A stretch of DNA of 34,854 bases from a virus. The notes under the pieces were generated by a model. The model was not told the origin of the DNA. It saw nothing but the letters and a program-made list of their open reading frames with translations, and did no database searches. The stretch covers positions 1 through 34,854 of the IMG/VR virus record IMGVR_UViG_3300020158_000012; one strand, 5' to 3'. Positions 32,237 through 34,854 of this stretch are shown here, piece after piece (position 1 is the stretch's first letter; every line of letters starts with the position of its first letter). A program made the position numbers and the translations under genes.

Positions 32237-32319
32237 AGTGTCCATCCGTAAACAAGTACCCAAGCCAAAGATATGCCGATAAACACGGCAAGCGAAATGT
32301 CTGCTAATTTTTTATTCAT
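32233..32319 (-). CDS. 28-residue membrane peptide
   Basis: This single transmembrane peptide (LADISLAVFIGISLAWVLVY) starts at the second of two ATGs, where GGAG is at a better distance. The stop overlaps the ERF start and the start overlaps the end of the 70-residue gene. Unknown function. Confidence 0.5.
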   Translation of the reverse strand: MNKKLADISLAVFIGISLAWVLVYGWTL

Positions 32320-32524
32320 CATGTTCTCCAAATTGTTGAATTGCTGTCCAAAGGTTGTCGCTAACGTCATCCAAGTTGTCGGACAAGCCGGTGTGGATGT
32401 CGGGGAAGTTCTTGGTAAGCGACCAGTTCATGTCGTTTAACAACTTTGCCATCTCAAGGGGGGGGATAAAGCCGCGCAATAGTGCTTCGCGGAATTCGAC
32501 TAATAAAACGTGTATGTCTCTCAT
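32312..32524 (-). CDS. 70-residue hypothetical protein
   Basis: This acidic helical protein (DIHVLLVEFREALLRGFIPP, LEMAKLLNDMNWSLTKNFPD) has no recognised domain. Its GGAGTAAAC ribosome site follows a TCTTTTTAGGAG leader like that of the 32578 gene. It is second in the leftward operon. Confidence 0.6.
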   Translation of the reverse strand: MRDIHVLLVEFREALLRGFIPPLEMAKLLNDMNWSLTKNFPDIHTGLSDNLDDVSDNLWTAIQQFGEHDE

Positions 32525-32540
32525 GTTTACTCCTAAAAAG

Positions 32541-32571
32541 ACCCTTGCGGGATTGATGGGGCCGAAGCCCC
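32541..32571 (-). other. UUCG hairpin and U-rich leader in the leftward operon
   Basis: On the minus strand GGGGC-TTCG-GCCCC (32571-32558) forms a stable stem with a UUCG tetraloop seven bases after the first gene. It is followed by CCCGCAAGGG (32551-32542) and TCTTTTT. It may be a partial terminator, attenuator or processing site after the first leftward gene. Confidence 0.5.
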
Positions 32572-32577
32572 GTTAAG

Positions 32578-32766
32578 TTACTGGTAAGACAAGCCTTGAA
32601 ACTCAAACGATTCTGCAAGTTCTGGCGCAGCAGACTTGCGAACGTTGATAGAAATACAGGCAAAGCCATAACGCTCTGCAAGGTACTCGAAAGCGTCTGG
32701 AGTGTTAGCCACAACCGTGATGGTGGTAGCGTTGAAGTCTGAGGGAGAGAAAGTGAAATCGGTCAT
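32578..32766 (-). CDS. first leftward gene, 62-residue protein
   Basis: This small protein (FSPSDFNATTITVVANTPDA, then AFEYLAERYGFACISINVRK) has a ferredoxin-like beta-alpha-beta look and no known motif. It has a near-perfect AGGAGGT ribosome site and is the first gene after the leftward promoter, so it should be made early and abundantly. Such position is typical of host-takeover or regulatory proteins, which is inference. Confidence 0.65.
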   Translation of the reverse strand: MTDFTFSPSDFNATTITVVANTPDAFEYLAERYGFACISINVRKSAAPELAESFEFQGLSYQ

Positions 32767-32809
32767 AAGACCTCCTAAAAAGACCCCGAGAAATTCAGGG
32801 CATGGGTGA

Positions 32810-32837
32810 ACTATATCACAAATGTGAAGCCTTGCAA
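32810..32837 (-). promoter_or_regulatory. leftward early promoter
   Basis: On the minus strand TTGCAA (32837-32832) and TATAGT (32815-32810) are separated by 16 bases. The operator 32815-32828 fills the spacer next to the -10. It would drive the whole leftward arm. Confidence 0.65.
32815..32828. promoter_or_regulatory. left operator
   Basis: ATCACA-AA-TGTGAA is an imperfect palindrome with a two-base centre, overlapping the leftward -10. It is the mirror copy of the site at 32882. Confidence 0.65.
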
Positions 32838-32871
32838 GACTTTTTTAAACTTTTTTCTAGGTACTTTCCCT

Positions 32872-32900
32872 AATACAGGCATTCACAGATGTGATATAGT
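32872..32900 (+). promoter_or_regulatory. rightward early promoter
   Basis: TATAGT at 32895-32900 is the -10. AATACA at 32872-32877 is a weak -35 at 17 bases. It is placed just before the Cro-like gene, and the operator lies in the spacer. Confidence 0.5.
32882..32895. promoter_or_regulatory. right operator
   Basis: TTCACA-GA-TGTGAT forms the second palindrome. Read outward, this site and the left one share TTCACA-NN-TGTGATATAGTT, so operator and -10 are copied as one unit. Confidence 0.65.
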
Positions 32901-32906
32901 TAGGGG

Positions 32907-33086
32907 ATGGACATCTTAGAAATAGCAATAAACCATGCTGGCGGCACAGGCCGCTTGGCGTACCTTCTTGACGTAAAACAGTCGGTTGTAAGCAACTGGC
33001 GGCGGCGTGGCGTACCTAAAGCCTGGGAACAGGTGTTGCGGTACAAGTACAAGAAACAGATTGCAGAAGCGGGAAAAGTGGTATAA
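32907..33086 (+). CDS. Cro/YdaS-like helix-turn-helix regulator
   Basis: This 59-residue protein has INHAGGTGRLAYLLDVKQSV then VSNWRRRGVPKAWEQV, the helix-turn-helix layout of YdaS/Cro-like phage regulators. It starts at ATG with TAGGGG close upstream, seven bases after the -10 box, so the leader is very short or the message nearly leaderless. It probably binds the paired operators and controls both early promoters. There is no partner CI gene opposite it. Confidence 0.78.
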   Translation: MDILEIAINHAGGTGRLAYLLDVKQSVVSNWRRRGVPKAWEQVLRYKYKKQIAEAGKVV

Positions 33087-33125
33087 AGTTAGGGCACGGC
33101 TACCTTTAGCGGGGGAAAAGACGAT

Positions 33126-33162
33126 TCATCACCGTCCTGCCGATGCTTCTTTTCAGTGATGA
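33126..33162. repeat. inverted repeat before the replication gene
   Basis: TCATCAC (33126-33132) and GTGATGA (33156-33162) flank a 23-base loop in the ~100 bases between the Cro-like and replication genes. It may be a regulatory hairpin or part of an origin; the rest of this interval shows no gene. Confidence 0.35.
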
Positions 33163-33185
33163 CGACCGATGATGTGAGGTTTTAA

Positions 33186-34013
33186 GTGACTAAAAAAGTC
33201 GATATTTGGATGCCGCTATACGTGGCAGACTATCTTTCCGCTACTTCTAGATTGACAACAGAGCAGCATGGGGCTTACCTACTGCTACTGATGGACTATT
33301 GGAAAAATGGCGCTCCCCCAAACAATGATGCAGTTTTAGCGCAGATTACCAAGTTATCGCCAGATGCTTGGAGTAATGCTCGAACTATGCTTGAGCCATT
33401 CTTTGAAGTATCAGAAAAGCAGTGGATTCAAAACAGGGTTGAGTCCGAAATGGAAAAGGCCAATCACAACAAAAAAGCCAACATAGAGCGTGGCAAGGCT
33501 GGCGCACAGGCTAGATGGGGTAAAAAGGATAGTCCGAGCATAGTTGGAGCAATGCTTGAGCAATGCTTGACAGATAGCTCTTCATCTTCATCTTCATCTT
33601 CATCTTCAGTTAATTTAATAGGTACTAACGTACCTATATGTCCGCCTGATGGCGAACTTGCTGACAAAAAAGGTAAAAAGTTGCCTGGATGCAATCACCA
33701 AGCAGTCATTGATCTTTACCACGAACACTTGCCTACCATGAGGCGCATAGAGGTTTGGAACGACCAGCGGGCTGGCTACCTACGTCAAAGGTGGCGGGAA
33801 GTAGCCTCTGAATTAGCTCAAGAAGGTGAAATTACCGCAAAAGACGTTTTGGCTTGGTGGGCTGAATTTTTCCAGCACATTGATAAATCTAAGTTTTTGA
33901 CCGGAAAAGTGAATAGCAAGGATGGACGGGCATTTACCGCTGACCTTGAATGGATTGTTAGGCCGAGTAATTTTGCAAAAATTGTAGAGGGGAAATATCA
34001 TGGCAATAACTAA
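33186..34013 (+). CDS. DUF1376-domain replication protein
   Basis: This 275-residue protein starts at GTG (GAGG six bases upstream). Residues about 5-110 are a DUF1376 domain (WMPLYVADYLSATSRLTTEQ, HGAYLLLLMDYW), common at the N-terminus of phage replication-initiation proteins. A pure Ser linker at 131-141 joins it to a C-terminal domain with VWNDQRAGYLRQRWREVASE and WWAEFFQHI, seen in phage replication proteins. It likely recruits host replication enzymes at the phage origin; no polymerase or helicase gene is present. Confidence 0.82.
   Translation: MTKKVDIWMPLYVADYLSATSRLTTEQHGAYLLLLMDYWKNGAPPNNDAVLAQITKLSPDAWSNARTMLEPFFEVSEKQWIQNRVESEMEKANHNKKANIERGKAGAQARWGKKDSPSIVGAMLEQCLTDSSSSSSSSSSSVNLIGTNVPICPPDGELADKKGKKLPGCNHQAVIDLYHEHLPTMRRIEVWNDQRAGYLRQRWREVASELAQEGEITAKDVLAWWAEFFQHIDKSKFLTGKVNSKDGRAFTADLEWIVRPSNFAKIVEGKYHGNN
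33579..33608 (+). repeat. hexanucleotide repeat TCTTCA x5
   Basis: Five perfect tandem TCTTCA units encode most of the poly-Ser linker of the replication protein. As units are six bases, length changes keep the frame and would only alter linker length. Confidence 0.9.
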
Positions 34014-34332
34014 ATTTAAGAAACCTGTTGAACAAGATGACAATCGGGAATTGCTTTGTGCAATATCTGGTTGCGGTGCGCGTTGGAGCGTTAATCTTGG
34101 TAAGCCTATGTGTTCATTGCATCAATGGGGTCAGTACCCAGTACGTTCCGAAAGCAGAAGCCTTACTCAAGAAGAACGCGACAACATCCATGATAAAAAA
34201 TGGTGGGCAAAGAAAATTATGAGCGATGTTGAGGAAGGAATTAAAAAGCCAATTGCCGTTGTTGAAATGGCAAAGCGGGCGTTAAAAATTACCGATGATG
34301 TTTATGAAGCAGAAGAAACATGGAGCAATTAA
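34000..34332 (+). CDS. zinc-binding hypothetical protein next to replication gene
   Basis: This 110-residue protein has a Cys/His cluster at residues 20-41 (LLCAISGCGARWSVN, then PMCSLHQW), consistent with one zinc site, and a charged helical C-terminal half. The pairing with a DUF1376 protein is common in phages, so a replication-accessory role (helicase loader-like or ssDNA-related) is possible. GAGGGGAAATATC precedes its ATG within the replication gene. It overlaps the methyltransferase by 13 bases. Confidence 0.68.
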   Translation: MAITKFKKPVEQDDNRELLCAISGCGARWSVNLGKPMCSLHQWGQYPVRSESRSLTQEERDNIHDKKWWAKKIMSDVEEGIKKPIAVVEMAKRALKITDDVYEAEETWSN

Positions 34333-34854
34333 ATGAGTTGGCTCTTTTCGCAGGCGCTGGTGGAGGAATACTTGGGGGAAAACTCCTTGGATGGCGCACA
34401 GTCTGCGCCGTTGAGTGGGAGCCATATCCAGCAAGCGTATTGTGCGCCCGACAAAATGATGGATTTCTCGCGCCTTTCCCAATTTGGGATGACGTACAAA
34501 CCTTTGACGGAAAACCTTGGAGAGGAATTGTTGACGTTGTATCTGGCGGGTTTCCATGCCAAGACATCAGCGCCGCAGGAAAAGGCGCAGGAATTGACGG
34601 AGAACGAAGCGGAATGTGGGGAGAAATGGCACGCATCATTTACGAAGTACGACCCCGATTTGCGTTTGTGGAAAACTCACCAATGCTCACTTCTAGGGGA
34701 CTTGGAACCGTTCTTGGAGACTTGGCCTCAATGGGGTTTGATGCGAAATGGGGAGTGTTGGGAGCAGCAGACGTTGGCGCAAACCATCAGAGGGACAGGA
34801 TTTGGATTTGTGCCAAATGGCGTGGATTACTTCCACACACCCAATACCACAGGA
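34320..34854 (+). CDS. C5-cytosine DNA methyltransferase, 5' part (continues at base 1)
   Basis: This encodes the N-terminal 178 residues of the enzyme, truncated only by the window edge. Motif I (FAGAGGG, residues 10-16) binds S-adenosylmethionine. Motif IV (GGFPCQDIS, with catalytic Cys80), motif VI (FVENS, 116-120) and motif VIII (HQRDRIWI, 156-163) follow. Joined to bases 1-323 it makes a 285-residue protein with a short target-recognition region, typical of phage enzymes. It may protect phage DNA from host restriction. The ATG at 34320 overlaps the upstream gene; an ATG at 34333 is in another frame. Confidence 0.93.
   Translation, partial: MEQLNELALFAGAGGGILGGKLLGWRTVCAVEWEPYPASVLCARQNDGFLAPFPIWDDVQTFDGKPWRGIVDVVSGGFPCQDISAAGKGAGIDGERSGMWGEMARIIYEVRPRFAFVENSPMLTSRGLGTVLGDLASMGFDAKWGVLGAADVGANHQRDRIWICAKWRGLLPHTQYHR

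Noticed and set aside
27345-32800. CI repressor or integrase gene in the leftward arm
   Set aside because: All ORFs here were read; none has a CI/LexA protease domain or tyrosine/serine recombinase motifs.
1-34854. tRNA genes, CRISPR arrays, reverse transcriptase/diversity-generating element
   Set aside because: No cloverleaf, regularly spaced repeat array or RT motif was seen by eye; this was not a model-based search.

Overview
The window is a complete tailed-phage genome that is circular, or circularly permuted, and was cut open inside a DNA methyltransferase gene. The reading frame that runs off the right end (from 34320) continues without a break at base 1 and gives one 285-residue C5-cytosine methyltransferase. 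The structural genes are podovirus-like and resemble P22 in family and order: terminase, P22-type portal, scaffold, P22-type coat, gp4-like and gp10-like tail-hub proteins, and three large ejection-type proteins. Moderate base composition, NinB, ERF, YqaJ, the DUF1376 replication protein and the AQPEQEPVAW-type repeat proteins suggest a phage of a freshwater Burkholderiales (betaproteobacterial) host. That host assignment is inference. I found no integrase, CI-type repressor, tRNA or CRISPR array.

Layout. (1) Bases 32907-34854 and 1-2053 run rightward: a small Cro/YdaS-like protein, a DUF1376 replication protein, a zinc-finger-like protein, the methyltransferase, a PP-loop (PAPS-reductase-like) protein, a small VRR-NUC-type nuclease, NinB and an HNH-like nuclease. 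(2) Bases 2054-3182 hold small accessory genes, including a phage GroES. (3) Bases 3179-10507 hold packaging and head genes, with a strong intrinsic terminator at about 9651. (4) Bases 10509-14372 hold two fibre genes, the second ending in an S74 self-cleaving chaperone. (5) Bases 14383-15945 are a cluster of small genes containing a c-di-GMP-I (GEMM-I) riboswitch at 14991-15070. (6) Bases 15924-25744 hold gp4-like and gp10-like tail genes separated by an HNH homing endonuclease, the ejection proteins and a head-binding/collar protein. (7) Bases 25741-27344 are the lysis cassette. (8) Bases 27325-32766 run leftward: ERF annealing protein, YqaJ/lambda-type exonuclease, an SSB-like small protein and many tiny ATGA-overlapped genes.

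The leftward and rightward early transcripts leave one control region at 32810-32900. It carries two mirror-image operators, each joined to a TATAGT -10 box, so one small DNA-binding protein (probably the Cro-like product at 32907) could govern both arms. The leftward arm supplies recombination, the rightward early arm supplies replication and DNA modification, and the late genes build the virion and lyse the cell.

The most striking element is the c-di-GMP-I riboswitch. It overlaps the stop codon of one membrane-protein gene and precedes a second membrane/coiled-coil gene. It suggests that the phage reads the host second messenger that controls the motile-to-sessile switch, using a cis-acting RNA in the late region.
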